A stretch of DNA of 64,000 nt, taken from positions 62,001-126,000 of the forward strand of contig CAMAQR010000005.1 of NCBI GenBank assembly GCA_945860375.1, given 5' to 3'. The position numbers and the translations under genes are program-made. The notes beneath the pieces were generated by a model that had not been told where the DNA came from, did no database searches, and was given only the letters and a program-made list of their open reading frames with translations. The stretch is from Pseudorhodobacter antarcticus. Its GTDB lineage: Bacteria > Pseudomonadota > Alphaproteobacteria > Rhodobacterales > Rhodobacteraceae. How positions within the stretch are numbered: position 1 is the first letter of the stretch; each line of letters starts with the position of its first letter. Below are positions 19,462 through 29,700 of the stretch, piece after piece.

Positions 19462-20387
19462 TGGCCGTTCTTCTGATTGCGGATGTGAACGAGGGCGCTT
19501 TGGCGACCGACGCTGTTGCCAAGACCTTGGCCGCTGTGGCCGGTTTGGGCGACGTGCATGTGCTGATCGCAGGCACAGGTGGCGACGCGGCTGCGGCCGA
19601 GGCGGCCACTTTGTCGGGCGTTTCCAAAGTGTTGTTCGCTGATGATCACGCCTATTGCCACGGCATGGCGGAATCCACCGCGGCTTTGGTGGTGAGTCTG
19701 GCCGGTGGTTACAGCCATATCTGCGGCGCTGCGACGGCGTTCAACAAGAACGTTCTGCCGCGCGTGGCGGCTTTGCTGGATGTGATGGTGATTTCGGACG
19801 CGGTGGCGGTGATCGACGCCGACACGTTTGAACGGCCGATCTACGCGGGCAATGCGGTGCAGACCGTGAAATCGACCGACGCAACCAAGGTATTTACCGT
19901 GCGCACCGCCACCTTCACCGCCGTTGGCGCGGGCGGGTCGGCAGCGGTTGAGAAGATTGGTGGGCCGGGTGATGCCGGGCTGTCGGCTTGGGTCGAGGAC
20001 CGCGTGGCTGCGTCTGATCGCCCGGAACTGACCAGCGCAGGCATCGTGGTGTCTGGCGGGCGCGGCGTGGGATCGAAGGAAAGCTTCGATCTGATCGAGG
20101 GGCTGGCGGACAAGCTGGGTGCTGCCGTGGGGGCTTCGCGGGCCGCAGTCGACAGTGGCTATGCACCGAACGATTGGCAAGTGGGGCAGACCGGCAAGGT
20201 TGTGGCACCGCAGCTTTATGTGGCGGTCGGGATTTCCGGTGCCATTCAGCACCTTGCCGGGATGAAGGACAGCAAAGTCATCGTGGCCATCAACAAGGAC
20301 GAAGAGGCGCCGATCTTTCAGGTCGCCGATTATGGGCTGGTCGCCGATCTGTTCACCGCTGTGCCGGAGTTGATCGCAAAACTTTGA
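19461..20387 (+). CDS. etfA: Electron transfer flavoprotein subunit alpha
   Basis: The 308-residue alpha subunit binds FAD. The C-terminal FAD domain is recognisable by 'IVVSGGRGVGSKESF', 'GAAVGASRAAVDSGYAPNDWQVGQTGKVVAPQLY' taken in parts, 'GISGAIQHLAGMKDSKVIVAIN' in parts, and 'DYGLVADLF'. Length is typical. The start ATG overlaps the etfB stop, so the two subunits are made from one transcript, which ends at the strong hairpin at 20417. Confidence 0.97.
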   Translation: MAVLLIADVNEGALATDAVAKTLAAVAGLGDVHVLIAGTGGDAAAAEAATLSGVSKVLFADDHAYCHGMAESTAALVVSLAGGYSHICGAATAFNKNVLPRVAALLDVMVISDAVAVIDADTFERPIYAGNAVQTVKSTDATKVFTVRTATFTAVGAGGSAAVEKIGGPGDAGLSAWVEDRVAASDRPELTSAGIVVSGGRGVGSKESFDLIEGLADKLGAAVGASRAAVDSGYAPNDWQVGQTGKVVAPQLYVAVGISGAIQHLAGMKDSKVIVAINKDEEAPIFQVADYGLVADLFTAVPELIAKL

Positions 20388-20416
20388 GTGCGGCACAGAG
20401 ATCAGGATATTGAAAA

Positions 20417-20439
20417 GGCGCCCCAACGGGCGCCTTTTT
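20417..20439. terminator. Bidirectional terminator between etfA and the DUF6473 gene
   Basis: Perfect seven-base arms GGCGCCC (20417-20423) and GGGCGCC (20428-20434) with loop CAAC are followed by TTTTT; the four A before the stem give a T-run on the minus strand. It serves both convergent genes. Confidence 0.92.
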
Positions 20440-21302
20440 CAGATCAGCCCATGAATGACTGGCAACAAGGCATCTGCCACCTCGCGATGCACCCACGGAC
20501 CCGGCACGCCCGCCGCTGCTGGCGCATCGAGCGGTGCATAAGACATGCCCGCCAACCCCTGCGCCCGCGCCTCGGCACTGCTGACGGATTGGACATAGGC
20601 ACTGGCCAGCGGGCGAATGGCCGCAACCATTTCGACATCGACCAGCAATGGCGATTGGTCAAGATCCACCCGACGCGTTGGTGAGGGCGGGGCGATGTCT
20701 GCCATCCAAAGCAAGATCACCCGCCCGTTCAGCCGCGCCAAAAGCTGCTTCATCCGCGTGACCCAAGCCGCGCGCAACTCTTCTGCAACCACTTCGAACC
20801 GGTCCGGCGAATTGTGCTGCAGGCTGCGCAGCATGTGGCGGGTGAAATTGAACTCGGTGAAGTCGACCCGTGGAAAGATTGACCGCAACAGCGGCGTGAC
20901 CCCCAGAAAGCGGTCATTTCGGCGCGGATGCACAGCGTAATAGCGGTTGCTGAGGTTCTGCGCGCCCAGCAATTGCACCACTGTCACGCAGGCCCGCGCG
21001 GCAATCCTTGTGATTTCCACTTCCTGCAGGAACACGTCTGGCCCCGCGTTCATCAGGCCCAGATTGGCCACGGGAAGACCCAGTTCCCGTTCCATCAGGT
21101 CTGGATACGGGGCGGCCACAAACTTGCCGTAGGTTTCACTTCCCCCCAAAGCGGCCACATAGGCCCGTTCGATATCACGTTGCGGCCCGCGGAAAATCAG
21201 CCGCGAGTTGCCATACCGGCACGGAGAATAGTCCAGCGACCCCTCGCCAGGAGAAATACAGGCCATAACACCCACCCAATAGTCTTCACACCCATCGAGC
21301 AC
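20439..21302 (-). CDS. DUF6473 family protein
   Basis: The 287-residue protein carries the DUF6473 signature seen in Rhodobacteraceae: '[17 protein letters not shown]', '[10 protein letters not shown]', '[13 protein letters not shown]' and 'VHPRRNDRF'. The GSETYGKF and NLG elements recall sulfotransferase or GDSL-like folds, but no activity is established. No signal peptide is seen. An internal start near 21266 (MACISPGEG) is also possible and would fit family N-termini better. It is convergent with etfA. Confidence 0.8.
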   Translation of the reverse strand: MLDGCEDYWVGVMACISPGEGSLDYSPCRYGNSRLIFRGPQRDIERAYVAALGGSETYGKFVAAPYPDLMERELGLPVANLGLMNAGPDVFLQEVEITRIAARACVTVVQLLGAQNLSNRYYAVHPRRNDRFLGVTPLLRSIFPRVDFTEFNFTRHMLRSLQHNSPDRFEVVAEELRAAWVTRMKQLLARLNGRVILLWMADIAPPSPTRRVDLDQSPLLVDVEMVAAIRPLASAYVQSVSSAEARAQGLAGMSYAPLDAPAAAGVPGPWVHREVADALLPVIHGLI

Positions 21303-21438
21303 GCTGCGCCAATCCCGTTACCAAACCGCTAAGTTCGGGATTTGCTTCAAATCTTGCGCGCATTCCGGCACGGTCGAAGGCTTGCGCCCCCGGGACTTGC
21401 CGCTTTATGGTGCGGACAACCACCAAAGGGGCAGGCAT

Positions 21439-22314
21439 ATGGAAATCCAATCGGTTGGCATCGTCGGCGCCGGGCAAATGGGCAACGGCATCGCCCATGT
21501 GTTCGCGATGGCGGGCTTTGACGTGCTGCTGAACGATGTCAGCGCCGACAGCTTGACCAAGGCCATCGCCACCATCGACAAGAATCTGGAGCGCCAAGTC
21601 AGCCGGGGCAAAACCACGCCAGAGGCGAAGGCCGATGCGATGGCGCGGATCAAGACCACGCTGGTGCTGGCCGATCTGGGCCAGATGGATCTGGTGATCG
21701 AAGCCGCGACCGAGCGTGAAACCGTCAAACAGGCGATCTTCGACGGGCTGCTGCCGCATCTGAAACCTACGACGATTCTGACCACCAACACCTCGTCGAT
21801 CTCGATCACCCGGCTGGCCAGCCGCACCGACCGACCGGAAAAATTCATGGGGTTCCACTTTATGAACCCGGTGCCGGTGATGCAGTTGGTCGAATTGATC
21901 CGGGGAATCGCAACCGACAGGGAAACCTATGAAACCTTGCTGGCCGTGGTGGGCAAACTGGGCAAAACCGCTGCCAGCGCCGAGGATTTCCCGGCTTTCA
22001 TCGTCAATCGCATTCTGATGCCGATGATCAACGAAGCGGTCTACACGTTGTATGAGGGCGTTGGATCGGTGAAGTCGATCGACGAGTCCCTGAAACTGGG
22101 CGCCAACCACCCGATGGGACCGCTGGAACTGGCCGATTTCATTGGGCTGGACACCTGTCTGGCGATCATGAACGTGCTGCACGACGGCTTGGGCGACACC
22201 AAATACCGCCCCTGCCCGCTGCTTGCGAAATATGTCGAGGCGGGTTGGTTGGGCCGAAAAACGAAGCGCGGATTCTACGATTATCGCGGTGAAGTGCCGG
22301 TTCCGACGCGCTGA
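21439..22314 (+). CDS. hbd: 3-hydroxybutyryl-CoA dehydrogenase
   Basis: The 291-residue NAD(P)-dependent enzyme interconverts acetoacetyl-CoA and 3-hydroxybutyryl-CoA. The dinucleotide-binding '[15 protein letters not shown]' begins at residue 7, the catalytic His-Asn region is '[15 protein letters not shown]', and '[16 protein letters not shown]' is the C-terminal family signature. The ATG at 21439 gives the standard length. In this lineage the step may feed the ethylmalonyl-CoA pathway, polyhydroxybutyrate turnover or butyrate use. It is convergent with the acyltransferase gene, three bases away. Confidence 0.95.
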   Translation: MEIQSVGIVGAGQMGNGIAHVFAMAGFDVLLNDVSADSLTKAIATIDKNLERQVSRGKTTPEAKADAMARIKTTLVLADLGQMDLVIEAATERETVKQAIFDGLLPHLKPTTILTTNTSSISITRLASRTDRPEKFMGFHFMNPVPVMQLVELIRGIATDRETYETLLAVVGKLGKTAASAEDFPAFIVNRILMPMINEAVYTLYEGVGSVKSIDESLKLGANHPMGPLELADFIGLDTCLAIMNVLHDGLGDTKYRPCPLLAKYVEAGWLGRKTKRGFYDYRGEVPVPTR

Positions 22315-22317
22315 ATT

Positions 22318-23199
22318 CTATTTGCCGATGGCCAAAGTGTGTTCGCGCAGCCAAGCGAGGAAGCCACGCGGGTTGCCTTCCCAGTTTTTCAGAACGCTGG
22401 CCGGAATCGGTTCGCCGATGTAGGGACGCTGCGGTTTGAACAGGCTGCGTTTGATTTCATACAGCAACAGCCCCTGCCGCAGCGTGGCGGAAATCAGGTT
22501 GGCAATCTGATAAACCCGCGAATTCTGGCCATCGAAGCGGATCGGGACAATCGTGGCCCCGGACCTTTGGATCATCTTGTGGGTGAAAACGTTCCACTCC
22601 GCCTCGACTGCGGTGCCAAACCATGTCTCGGAGGTTGCCACCTTGCCGGCCGGAAACAGGATGATGACCCCACCCGCAGCCAAATGCGCCATGGTTTCGG
22701 CCCGCATTTGCAGCCCCAACTCGCGTGAGTTTTCCTCATGCGGGAAGGGCACCGGGATCATGAATTCGGCAACCTCGGGGATACCCGTCAGCAGCGACCG
22801 CGTCAAAATCTTGAAATCCGGGCGGATGCGGTTGACCAGTGCGGCCATGATCATGCCATCGACCAGCCCACTGGGATGGTTGGCCACAACGACCACGGGC
22901 CCGGTGGCGGGGATTCTGGCGATTTCTTCCGCCGAAGTGTCGATGCGGATGCCCATCTGCTGCAGCGCTTTGGGCCAGAAAGGCGAACCAAACGGCGCGC
23001 CCGAGCGTTCGAAGGCACGGATCAGCCGCAGCAATGTCACTTTGGCCGTCAGCCATTCTATCGCGCGGATCGACCCGGCTTTGAACGGATTGGTGAATGT
23101 GCCTGCATAGGACAGCCGCCGCATGTCATACTTGTGGCCCCTGCGTGGAGAAACCACGTCGGGCAAGGGCACCACATCTGTCTGGGGCGTATCAATCAC
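22318..23199 (-). CDS. Lysophospholipid acyltransferase family protein
   Basis: The 293-residue PlsC-like protein has the acyltransferase motifs 'VANHPSGLVDG' (the NHPxGxxDG variant seen in OlsA/hemolysin-like enzymes rather than HX4D), 'VPFPHEENSRE' and 'IILFPAGKVATSE' as the FPxGxxS-like block. It probably acylates a lysophospholipid or lyso-ornithine lipid. The start is a GTG at 23199. It lies 30 bases after HPr on the same strand and may be the last gene of the chvI operon. Confidence 0.85.
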   Translation of the reverse strand: MIDTPQTDVVPLPDVVSPRRGHKYDMRRLSYAGTFTNPFKAGSIRAIEWLTAKVTLLRLIRAFERSGAPFGSPFWPKALQQMGIRIDTSAEEIARIPATGPVVVVANHPSGLVDGMIMAALVNRIRPDFKILTRSLLTGIPEVAEFMIPVPFPHEENSRELGLQMRAETMAHLAAGGVIILFPAGKVATSETWFGTAVEAEWNVFTHKMIQRSGATIVPIRFDGQNSRVYQIANLISATLRQGLLLYEIKRSLFKPQRPYIGEPIPASVLKNWEGNPRGFLAWLREHTLAIGK

Positions 23200-23229
23200 G
23201 CAGCATATGCCTTCTTTGTCAGCAGCAGG

Positions 23230-23499
23230 TTAGAAATCTTCGCCAAAGCAGTTCGCCACCAGCGTCTGTAACGCATCGGCAAGGGCCATTTCCTGCGCGC
23301 CACTGGTTCGAACGTCAATAGAGGTTCCGCGAGATGCTGCCAACATCAAAAGCCCCATGATGCTGTCGCCCGACACAGTCATGCCGTCTTTGCTGACTTC
23401 TGCCGCAGCGTCAAAGGATTCAACCACCTCGACAAACTTGGCAGAGGCCCGCGCGTGCAGCCCCTTTTCATTCACAATGGGAAAAGTTCGGTCGGCCAT
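23230..23499 (-). CDS. HPr family phosphocarrier protein
   Basis: The 89-residue protein has both regulatory sites of HPr: the phospho-histidine H15 in 'NEKGLHARAS' and the HprK target Ser46 in 'SGDSIMGLLMLA'. With the EIIA of the mannose type and HprK in the same operon but no sugar-specific IIB/IIC, it forms part of the incomplete, regulatory PTS of alphaproteobacteria. Enzyme I is not in the window. The gene follows the EIIA stop after six bases. Confidence 0.95.
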   Translation of the reverse strand: MADRTFPIVNEKGLHARASAKFVEVVESFDAAAEVSKDGMTVSGDSIMGLLMLAASRGTSIDVRTSGAQEMALADALQTLVANCFGEDF

Positions 23500-23504
23500 A
23501 GGGT

Positions 23505-23900
23505 TCAGGCCCCCCCGCCCAGATCAAGACTGTTGATATACTTGCGCCCTGCGTCGAGCGCGGCGGCCACCGCCTCTGCCACCGGCAATTCGCGCGACTT
23601 GGCCAATTTGATCAACATTGGCAAATTTGCGCCGTAAACAATGCGGCGGCCCGGTCCGGCGCAGGCCATCAGCGACAGGTTCGACGGCGATCCGCCAAAC
23701 ATGTCCGTCACCACCACAACGCCACCACCCTGATCGACGGAATCAGCGGCATGGCAGATTTCGGCTTGCTTGCCGGCACGGTCATGGTTGTCTTCTATGG
23801 CAATGGCACGCACTGCCGGTTGCGGCCCAACCACATGTTCGACTGCCGCAAGATATTCCCGCGCCAACCCGCCATGTGCCACGATCACGATGCCGATCAC
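23505..23900 (-). CDS. PTS EIIA component, mannose/fructose type
   Basis: The 131-residue protein starts at a GTG (23898-23900); upstream in-frame codons overlap rapZ and show no family sequence. The phosphorylatable H9 is in 'IVIVAHGGLAREYL', and 'VVVVTDMFGGSPSNLSL' is the EIIA-Man signature. No cognate IIB, IIC or IID is nearby, so it probably signals phosphorylation state rather than moving sugar. Seven bases separate it from rapZ. Confidence 0.92.
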   Translation of the reverse strand: MIGIVIVAHGGLAREYLAAVEHVVGPQPAVRAIAIEDNHDRAGKQAEICHAADSVDQGGGVVVVTDMFGGSPSNLSLMACAGPGRRIVYGANLPMLIKLAKSRELPVAEAVAAALDAGRKYINSLDLGGGA

Positions 23901-23907
23901 GCGCCAT

Positions 23908-24816
23908 CTACCTCTGTTCGGTGCCGGGCAAATTGGCTGCCCTGCGTTCAAGTTCCCGGTGTCGTTTTGACACCGGCCAGCCCGCTTCTGCAAGCACCTT
24001 GCCTAGTTTTTCTGCAACTGCAACAGACCTGTGTTGCCCACCGGTACAGCCAAAGCCAATGGACAGATGCGCTTTGCCCTCTTCCAGATGGGCCGGAAGC
24101 AGCATGATGATCAAGTCGCACAACTTTACGAAGAATTCGACGAAGCGCGGGTCGTTTTCGATATAGGCGCTGACCTTGGGGTCGCGGCCATTCGACTCGC
24201 GCAGATCCACCTGCCAATAGGGATTCGCCAGAAACCGGCAATCAAACACCATGTCCAGCCCGCGCGGCAATCCGCGCTTGTAGCTGAAAGATTGCACCGA
24301 AATCGCCATCGGTGACGCCCCGCGATGGTCAAACCAATGGCCGATTTCCGCTTTCAGATCATGCGGCGACATATCCGATGTGTCGATCAGATGATCGGCC
24401 CGGGCGCGTATTGGGACCAAAAGATCAATCTCGCGCGCGATGCCTTCGGTGGGGGTTTCGAGCGGGGCCAAAGGGTGGCGGCGGCGGGTTTGCGAATAGC
24501 GCCGGATCAGTTCAGACGGCGCGCAGTCGATGTACAGCAGTTCCAGACTGACGCGTGGGTCGCGGGTCAGGGTGTCGATCAGTTCTATCAAGGTGGTGCC
24601 ATTGAAATCGCGGTTGCGCACATCGAGGCCCAGCGCGATGGGACGACCCAGCGCCGGACCTTCAGTCAGGCGCGGCACAAGCGAAAGCGGCAGGTTGTCG
24701 ATCACCTCAAACCCCAGATCCTCCAGCGCATGGATGGCCGTAGACCGCCCCGCACCTGAAGGCCCGGTGATCAAAACCAGATGGTGTTCCTCGATGGGGT
24801 CAAGGCTTTGCTGCAT
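23908..24816 (-). CDS. rapZ: RNase adapter protein RapZ (YvcJ family)
   Basis: The 302-residue P-loop protein has Walker A 'GPSGAGRST', '[11 protein letters not shown]', 'GLDVRNRDF' and the C-terminal '[18 protein letters not shown]', all diagnostic of RapZ/YvcJ. In enterobacteria RapZ guides RNase E to the GlmZ RNA and senses glucosamine-6-phosphate; in alphaproteobacteria the target is not established. The start MQQSLDP at 24816 is chosen because the longer frame overlaps hprK sequence. It sits between hprK and the EIIA gene, the order seen in many proteobacteria. Confidence 0.95.
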   Translation of the reverse strand: MQQSLDPIEEHHLVLITGPSGAGRSTAIHALEDLGFEVIDNLPLSLVPRLTEGPALGRPIALGLDVRNRDFNGTTLIELIDTLTRDPRVSLELLYIDCAPSELIRRYSQTRRRHPLAPLETPTEGIAREIDLLVPIRARADHLIDTSDMSPHDLKAEIGHWFDHRGASPMAISVQSFSYKRGLPRGLDMVFDCRFLANPYWQVDLRESNGRDPKVSAYIENDPRFVEFFVKLCDLIIMLLPAHLEEGKAHLSIGFGCTGGQHRSVAVAEKLGKVLAEAGWPVSKRHRELERRAANLPGTEQR

Positions 24817-24829
24817 TTGGAAAGATCCA

Positions 24830-25261
24830 TCATTCCTGCCGCCCGTCGCGCAGATAGCACCACAGGGCTGAACTAAAATGATCGCTCCGCGTCGCAAGAA
24901 CAAGGTCAATCGGCAGTCCAAGCAGGGTTATCACGCGACGTTGTGGCAAACGGTCGATTTCCACGCGTCCCAGATCGACGGCCAGCACCAAAGCGGCTTG
25001 CGGCAGGGGGGTGGCGCGCAGAATTCCCACGCCCCGCGCCTCTATCAGACCGGAAATCGCCGGGGGACAGCGCGCCATCAGCGCGGCGCCTTCGCGGGTG
25101 ATCTCGGTGCGGTCATCGGCCACCAGCCGCGCGCCAAAGGCCATCAGTTGCAGCGCCAACGCCGATTTGCCAGACCCGGACGGACCAAGGATCAGCAGAC
25201 CCCGGCCATCCACAGCGACACAGCTTGCATGCAGGATTTCGGACCCCGGCACAGGGATCAC
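24830..25261 (-). CDS. hprK: HPr kinase/phosphorylase, short alphaproteobacterial form
   Basis: The 143-residue protein is only the C-terminal catalytic domain of HprK, as usual in alphaproteobacteria. Walker A '[13 protein letters not shown]' is followed by 'LVADDRTEI', the HPr-kinase acidic motif, and by 'EARGVGIL'. It should phosphorylate Ser46 of the HPr encoded in the same operon. The GTG start (25259-25261) overlaps the chvG stop as GTGA. The long upstream frame is the antisense of chvG codons and was discarded. Confidence 0.93.
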   Translation of the reverse strand: MIPVPGSEILHASCVAVDGRGLLILGPSGSGKSALALQLMAFGARLVADDRTEITREGAALMARCPPAISGLIEARGVGILRATPLPQAALVLAVDLGRVEIDRLPQRRVITLLGLPIDLVLATRSDHFSSALWCYLRDGRQE

Positions 25262-26949
25262 ACTGGCAAACCCACCACGAACCGCGCGCCCAGCGGTTCC
25301 GAAGTGACATCGGCATTGGTGGGCCGGATGTTCTCGGCCCAGATCACGCCGCCGTGCGCCTCGACGATCTGCTTGGAGATCGACAGGCCAAGGCCCGAGT
25401 TGTTGCCGAAATGCGTGGCCGGGCGGTCCGAATAGAACCGCTTGAACACCTTGGTCAGCGCCGCCTCGGGAATGCCCGGCCCGGTGTCTTCGACCACGAT
25501 CAGCACCCGGTTTTCCCGCCGCCGCGCCCAGACCCGCACCGCATCGCCGTCTTCGCAAAAGGACACGGCATTGGTGATCAGGTTGACGAACACTTGGGCA
25601 AGACGCGCCTCCAACCCATGGACCATGATCTGATCGGAGGAAAAATCAGTAATAAATTCAATGCCTTTTCCCTTGGCCTGATCACCAAGATAGTCGGCGA
25701 GGTTGGTAAGGGTTTTGACAAGATTGAACTCGGCCTCTTCTTCCTTGACCAGTTCAGAGTCGAGCCGCGAGGCGTTCGAGATGTCGGAAACCAGCCGGTC
25801 CATCCGGCGCACATCATGTTCGATCACATCCAGCAATTTCTCACGGTGTTCTTCTTTTTTGACCATCCGCATCGACCCCACCGCCGAGCGCAGACTGGCC
25901 AAAGGGTTCTTGATTTCATGCGCGACGTCGGCGGCGAATTGTTCGTTCGCCTCTATCCGGTCATAAAGTGCGGCCACCATGCCGCGCATGGCCACCGACA
26001 ACCGCCCAATCTCATCAGGACGTGCGGCCAGATCAGGGATCCGCACCCGGCCCGGCGACATTTTGCGCGCGTCGCGGTCCCGACCCAATTCGGCCGCCGC
26101 CGCCAGATCAGACAGCGGGTTGGCGATGGTTGAGGCCAGCACCAAAGATAGGCCGATCGACACCAGAAGCGCGATCATGAACATCTGCAAAACCTGCTCC
26201 CGCTCATAGCGCACCAGCCGGTCGATTTCTCCTTCGGCCGAAGTCAGTGCTACGGCGCCAATCACCTGCGCGCCCAGTTTCACCGGCGTCGCCACCGAGA
26301 ACAGAGTGCCACCTTCACCGCCCCGCGCGGTGTTGACGGCGGTTTGGCCACCCATGGCCCGCGAGAACAGGTCGCGCGCCAAAATCTCGCCGCTGAGCGC
26401 CGTGTTTTGTTGACCGCGGCCGCCCAGCAAACCAGAGACGCCTTCCCAGATCGCATTCAGGAAATTCGTGATGATGGCAGAGCGTTCCTTGACCGCGATG
26501 CCCGTCGTCTGACGCGGCTGGCCAATGCCGCGCGCGACCAAGGCCCCGGTCGGGTCAAACAGAAACGCCTCAACCCCCGGACCGATGCCAATCTGGTCCA
26601 GACTGCGCGGCAACTGGCCGGCAGTCGTGGCTGCGACAGCCTCGACCACGTCGGCAATCAACTCGGCCTCGGTTACAAGCCCTTGTTCGCGTTGTAAAAC
26701 AAGACTGTCGCGGAAGGGGTTCATGAACAAAACGCCGGACACCAGCACGACCAAGGCCAACAGATTGAACACGATGATCTTGCGCGCCAAAGGCGAGCGG
26801 TTCAGCGCCACAAGCCCGCGCCGCCCCCGGCCCTCACGCAGAGCGGTGTCAGCCACGGCTTCGGGCGACACCCAGTCTTCACCCAACAGCAATTCACCCG
26901 GTTTGACCGAGGGCTTGTCTTTCATCGAAATGTTCGGAACGGCTGTCAT
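25258..26949 (-). CDS. chvG: Sensor histidine kinase ChvG
   Basis: The 563-residue sensor has a first membrane helix near residues 58-78, a periplasmic stimulus-sensing domain of about 190 residues, a second helix near 255-275, a HAMP segment, a DHp domain with the phospho-His in '[13 protein letters not shown]', and an ATPase with 'LITNAVSF', '[10 protein letters not shown]' and '[17 protein letters not shown]'. ChvG/ExoS senses acid or envelope stress in Agrobacterium and Rhizobium. It overlaps chvI by four bases and hprK by four. Confidence 0.95.
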   Translation of the reverse strand: MTAVPNISMKDKPSVKPGELLLGEDWVSPEAVADTALREGRGRRGLVALNRSPLARKIIVFNLLALVVLVSGVLFMNPFRDSLVLQREQGLVTEAELIADVVEAVAATTAGQLPRSLDQIGIGPGVEAFLFDPTGALVARGIGQPRQTTGIAVKERSAIITNFLNAIWEGVSGLLGGRGQQNTALSGEILARDLFSRAMGGQTAVNTARGGEGGTLFSVATPVKLGAQVIGAVALTSAEGEIDRLVRYEREQVLQMFMIALLVSIGLSLVLASTIANPLSDLAAAAELGRDRDARKMSPGRVRIPDLAARPDEIGRLSVAMRGMVAALYDRIEANEQFAADVAHEIKNPLASLRSAVGSMRMVKKEEHREKLLDVIEHDVRRMDRLVSDISNASRLDSELVKEEEAEFNLVKTLTNLADYLGDQAKGKGIEFITDFSSDQIMVHGLEARLAQVFVNLITNAVSFCEDGDAVRVWARRRENRVLIVVEDTGPGIPEAALTKVFKRFYSDRPATHFGNNSGLGLSISKQIVEAHGGVIWAENIRPTNADVTSEPLGARFVVGLPV

Positions 26950-27647
26950 TCCTCGTTGTAACGATAGCCGATGCCATACAGCGTTTCGATTGCCGAAAAT
27001 TCGTCATCCACCGCGCGCATTTTCTTGCGCAAGCGTTTGATATGGCTGTCGATTGTGCGATCATCGACGTAAACCTGATCGTCATAGGCCACGTCCATCA
27101 GCTGATCGCGCGATTTCACGAAACCGGGGCGCTGTGCCAAGGCCTGCAACAGCATGAATTCCGTCACGGTCAGCGAGACATCCTGCCCCCTCCACGCCAC
27201 CGAATGGCGCAGCGGGTCCATGCGCAGATGCCCGCGCTCCATGATCTTGGTTTCTTCGGTCACGGCCACTTCGCCGGTGGCAATCGCTTCGTTGCGCCGC
27301 AAAAGCGCGCGGATGCGTTCGACCAGAAGGCGCTGGCTGAAGGGTTTCTTGACATAGTCGTCAGCGCCCATGCGCAGGCCCAACACCTCGTCAATCTCAT
27401 CATCCTTTGACGTCAGGAAGATCACTGGCATCTGCGTTTTCTGACGCAGGCGTTGCAGCAGATCCATCCCATCCATCCGGGGCATCTTTATATCCAGCAC
27501 GGCCATGTCGGGCATGCGGCGATTGAAGGCATCCAACGCGGACTGACCATCGTTGAAGGTTTCCACTTCGAAACCCTCTGCCTCCAAAGTCATCGAAACC
27601 GACGTCAGGATATTCCTGTCGTCGTCTACAAGGGCGATCCTTGCCAT
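26946..27647 (-). CDS. chvI: Response regulator ChvI
   Basis: The 233-residue OmpR-family regulator has a receiver domain ('[10 protein letters not shown]', phospho-acceptor Asp in '[13 protein letters not shown]' near residue 52, Lys in 'FLTSKDDE') and a C-terminal winged helix ('[13 protein letters not shown]', '[13 protein letters not shown]'). It is the first gene of the chvI-chvG-hprK-rapZ-EIIA-HPr unit. In Agrobacterium the ChvG-ChvI pair affects pckA expression; here pckA is the divergent neighbour. Confidence 0.96.
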   Translation of the reverse strand: MARIALVDDDRNILTSVSMTLEAEGFEVETFNDGQSALDAFNRRMPDMAVLDIKMPRMDGMDLLQRLRQKTQMPVIFLTSKDDEIDEVLGLRMGADDYVKKPFSQRLLVERIRALLRRNEAIATGEVAVTEETKIMERGHLRMDPLRHSVAWRGQDVSLTVTEFMLLQALAQRPGFVKSRDQLMDVAYDDQVYVDDRTIDSHIKRLRKKMRAVDDEFSAIETLYGIGYRYNEE

Positions 27648-28001
27648 ATTTGGGCTTCCCTATTCTGCTCGGCTGTCAAATTTTTTTCAATATTCTGTTT
27701 TTCACCCCAAGGAATCAACCGTTAACTGCGAATCGCCCCGGCTTGGCTCTCTATTGAGGCCTGAAATTCCCAAAGGAATGACTAATTTGCCGCAGTCGGG
27801 CGGGGATGCGCCTGTTGGTTGCGCTAACCTGGTCTTGGTTGCGCTAACTGTGCCAAAGCGTCCTATTCCTGATTTCGGGTGCGTGATATAGCGGGCCGAA
27901 GAGTGCTGCGTTGCGGCGCTCTGCGCAGGCAACCCCTTGGCCCGGGTGCCTGAATTTCAAAAATGACACCGCCTGTCGCGGCGGCAAAGGGAGCTTGCAG
28001 G
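27648..28001. other. 354-bp divergent intergenic region chvI / pckA
   Basis: No gene is supported here. It holds the start regions of chvI (minus) and pckA (plus). The main visible structure is the pair of operator-like direct repeats at 27815-27848. On the minus strand a weak promoter-like pair, TTGAAA (27685-27690) and CAGAAT (27662-27667) with a 17-base gap, would give a very short chvI leader; I regard it as only possible. Confidence 0.6.
27815..27848 (+). promoter_or_regulatory. Two operator-like direct repeats upstream of pckA
   Basis: TTGGTTGCGCTAAC occurs exactly at 27815-27828 and 27835-27848, spaced 20 bases start to start (about two helical turns). Each copy resembles the TGTTAGCGCTAACA type of LacI-family operator (GGTT and AACC arms around GCGC). 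They lie about 155-190 bases before the pckA start. Confidence 0.5.
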
Positions 28002-29600
28002 ATGACGAACGGACGCGTGAACCCATCGCATACATTGGAAGATCAGGGCATCAGCGGGCTGGGCAACGTCTATTACAACTATATTGAGCCTGCGTTGATG
28101 GAGGCCGCCGTCGCGCGCGGCGAGGGGCGTCTGGGCAAGGGCGGCGCGTTCTTGTGCAGCACCGGACAGTTCACCGGGCGGTCGCCAAAAGACAAATTCG
28201 TGGTGCGGACGGCGTTGGTCGAACACAGTATTTGGTGGGAAAACAACAAGGCGATGTCGCCCGAGGCGTTTGACCGCCTGCATGCCGATATGCTGGCCCA
28301 CATGAAGGGGCGCGATTATTTCGTTCAGGACCTGTTCGGCGGGGCCGATCCGGTGCACCGGCTCGATGTGCGGATGGTGACGGAACTGGCTTGGCATGGG
28401 TTGTTCATCCGCCACTTGTTGCGCAGGCCGGAACGCGCCGACCTCGAAAGCTTTGTCCCCGACTGGACCGTGATCAACTGCCCGACGTTTGAGGCTGATC
28501 CCGAGCGTCATGGCTGTCGGACCTCGACCGTGGTGGCGCTGAACTTTGACAAAAAACTGATCCTGATCGGCAACACCGCTTATGCGGGCGAGAACAAGAA
28601 AGCCGTGTTCACGCTGCTGAACTACCTGCTGCCAGAAAAGGGTGTGATGCCGATGCATTGCTCGGCCAACCATGCGATTGGCAACCCGGTGGATACGGCG
28701 GTGTTCTTTGGCCTGTCTGGCACTGGCAAAACCACGCTTTCGGCGGATCCGTCGCGGATTTTGATTGGTGATGATGAACACGGCTGGTCGGACCGCGGCA
28801 CCTTCAACTTTGAGGGCGGCTGCTATGCCAAGACGATCAACCTGTCGGCCGAAGCAGAGCCGGAAATCTATGCCACGACGTCGAAGTTCGGCACTGTGGT
28901 TGAGAACATGGTCTACGACCCCGAAACGCTGGAACTGGATTTCGAGGATGCCAGCCTGACGCAGAACATGCGCTGCGCTTATCCGTTGGAGTATATTTCC
29001 AACGCCTCTGCCACCGGGTTGGGGGGTGCGCCGAAGAATGTGATCATGCTGACCTGCGACGCCTATGGGGTGTTGCCGCCGATTGCGCGGCTGAGCCCGG
29101 CACAGGCAATGTATCATTTCCTGTCGGGATTCACCTCGAAAACGCCGGGAACCGAGCGGGGCGTGATGGAGCCGACGCCAACGTTTTCCACCTGCTTCGG
29201 TGCGCCGTTCATGCCGCGCCGGCCGGAGGTTTACGGCAAGCTGTTGCAGGCAAAGATTGCCAAATTTGGCGCCACTTGCTGGCTGGTCAACACCGGATGG
29301 ACCGGGGGGGCTTATGGCACGGGCAAGCGGATGCCGATCAAGGCGACGCGGGCTTTGCTGACGGCGGCCTTGGACGGGTCTTTGGCGGGCGTGGAATTCC
29401 GCCGCGATCCGAACTTTGGGTTTGAGGTTCCGGTGGCCGTTCCGGGTGTGGATGCGACGCTTTTGAATCCGCGCAAGACTTGGGCGGATGCGGCGGCTTA
29501 TGACGCGCAGGCGGAGAAATTGGTGGGCATGTTTGCCGAGAATTTCGGCCAATATGTGCCGTTCATTGATGCCGATGTGAAGGCCGCTGCGATCGGGTGA
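28002..29600 (+). CDS. pckA: Phosphoenolpyruvate carboxykinase (ATP)
   Basis: The 532-residue enzyme converts oxaloacetate and ATP to phosphoenolpyruvate, the entry to gluconeogenesis. The kinase-1 P-loop '[14 protein letters not shown]' spans residues 237-250; 'IGDDEHGW', 'EGGCYAK' and '[14 protein letters not shown]' are further ATP-type PckA motifs. The ATG at 28002 gives the normal length. A strong terminator follows. It matches the presence of acetate/C4 pathway genes in the window, and it is divergent from chvI. Confidence 0.97.
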   Translation: MTNGRVNPSHTLEDQGISGLGNVYYNYIEPALMEAAVARGEGRLGKGGAFLCSTGQFTGRSPKDKFVVRTALVEHSIWWENNKAMSPEAFDRLHADMLAHMKGRDYFVQDLFGGADPVHRLDVRMVTELAWHGLFIRHLLRRPERADLESFVPDWTVINCPTFEADPERHGCRTSTVVALNFDKKLILIGNTAYAGENKKAVFTLLNYLLPEKGVMPMHCSANHAIGNPVDTAVFFGLSGTGKTTLSADPSRILIGDDEHGWSDRGTFNFEGGCYAKTINLSAEAEPEIYATTSKFGTVVENMVYDPETLELDFEDASLTQNMRCAYPLEYISNASATGLGGAPKNVIMLTCDAYGVLPPIARLSPAQAMYHFLSGFTSKTPGTERGVMEPTPTFSTCFGAPFMPRRPEVYGKLLQAKIAKFGATCWLVNTGWTGGAYGTGKRMPIKATRALLTAALDGSLAGVEFRRDPNFGFEVPVAVPGVDATLLNPRKTWADAAAYDAQAEKLVGMFAENFGQYVPFIDADVKAAAIG

Positions 29601-29605
29601 TTTGG

Positions 29606-29655
29606 AAGGCCCCGGCGTGGTCCCAACTTGGGACCGCTGCCGGGGCCTTTGTTTT
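29606..29655 (+). terminator. Rho-independent terminator after pckA
   Basis: A long stem starting AAGGCCCCGGC (29606-29616) pairs with GCCGGGGCCTT (29639-29649), with an inner GGTCCC/GGGACC stem, followed by TGTTTT. It also faces the convergent TauE gene, 45 bases away. Confidence 0.92.
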
Positions 29656-29700
29656 CAATGGGTTGAGGTGGGCGATTTAACTCCCTATTAACGTTTGAGC

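Noticed and set aside
25262..25558. N-terminal extension of HprK
   Set aside because: These codons are the antisense-frame copy of chvG's 3' end; family members of this lineage lack the N-terminal domain.
27957..29552. 531-codon minus-strand frame opposite pckA
   Set aside because: Antisense shadow of pckA with no recognisable domain.
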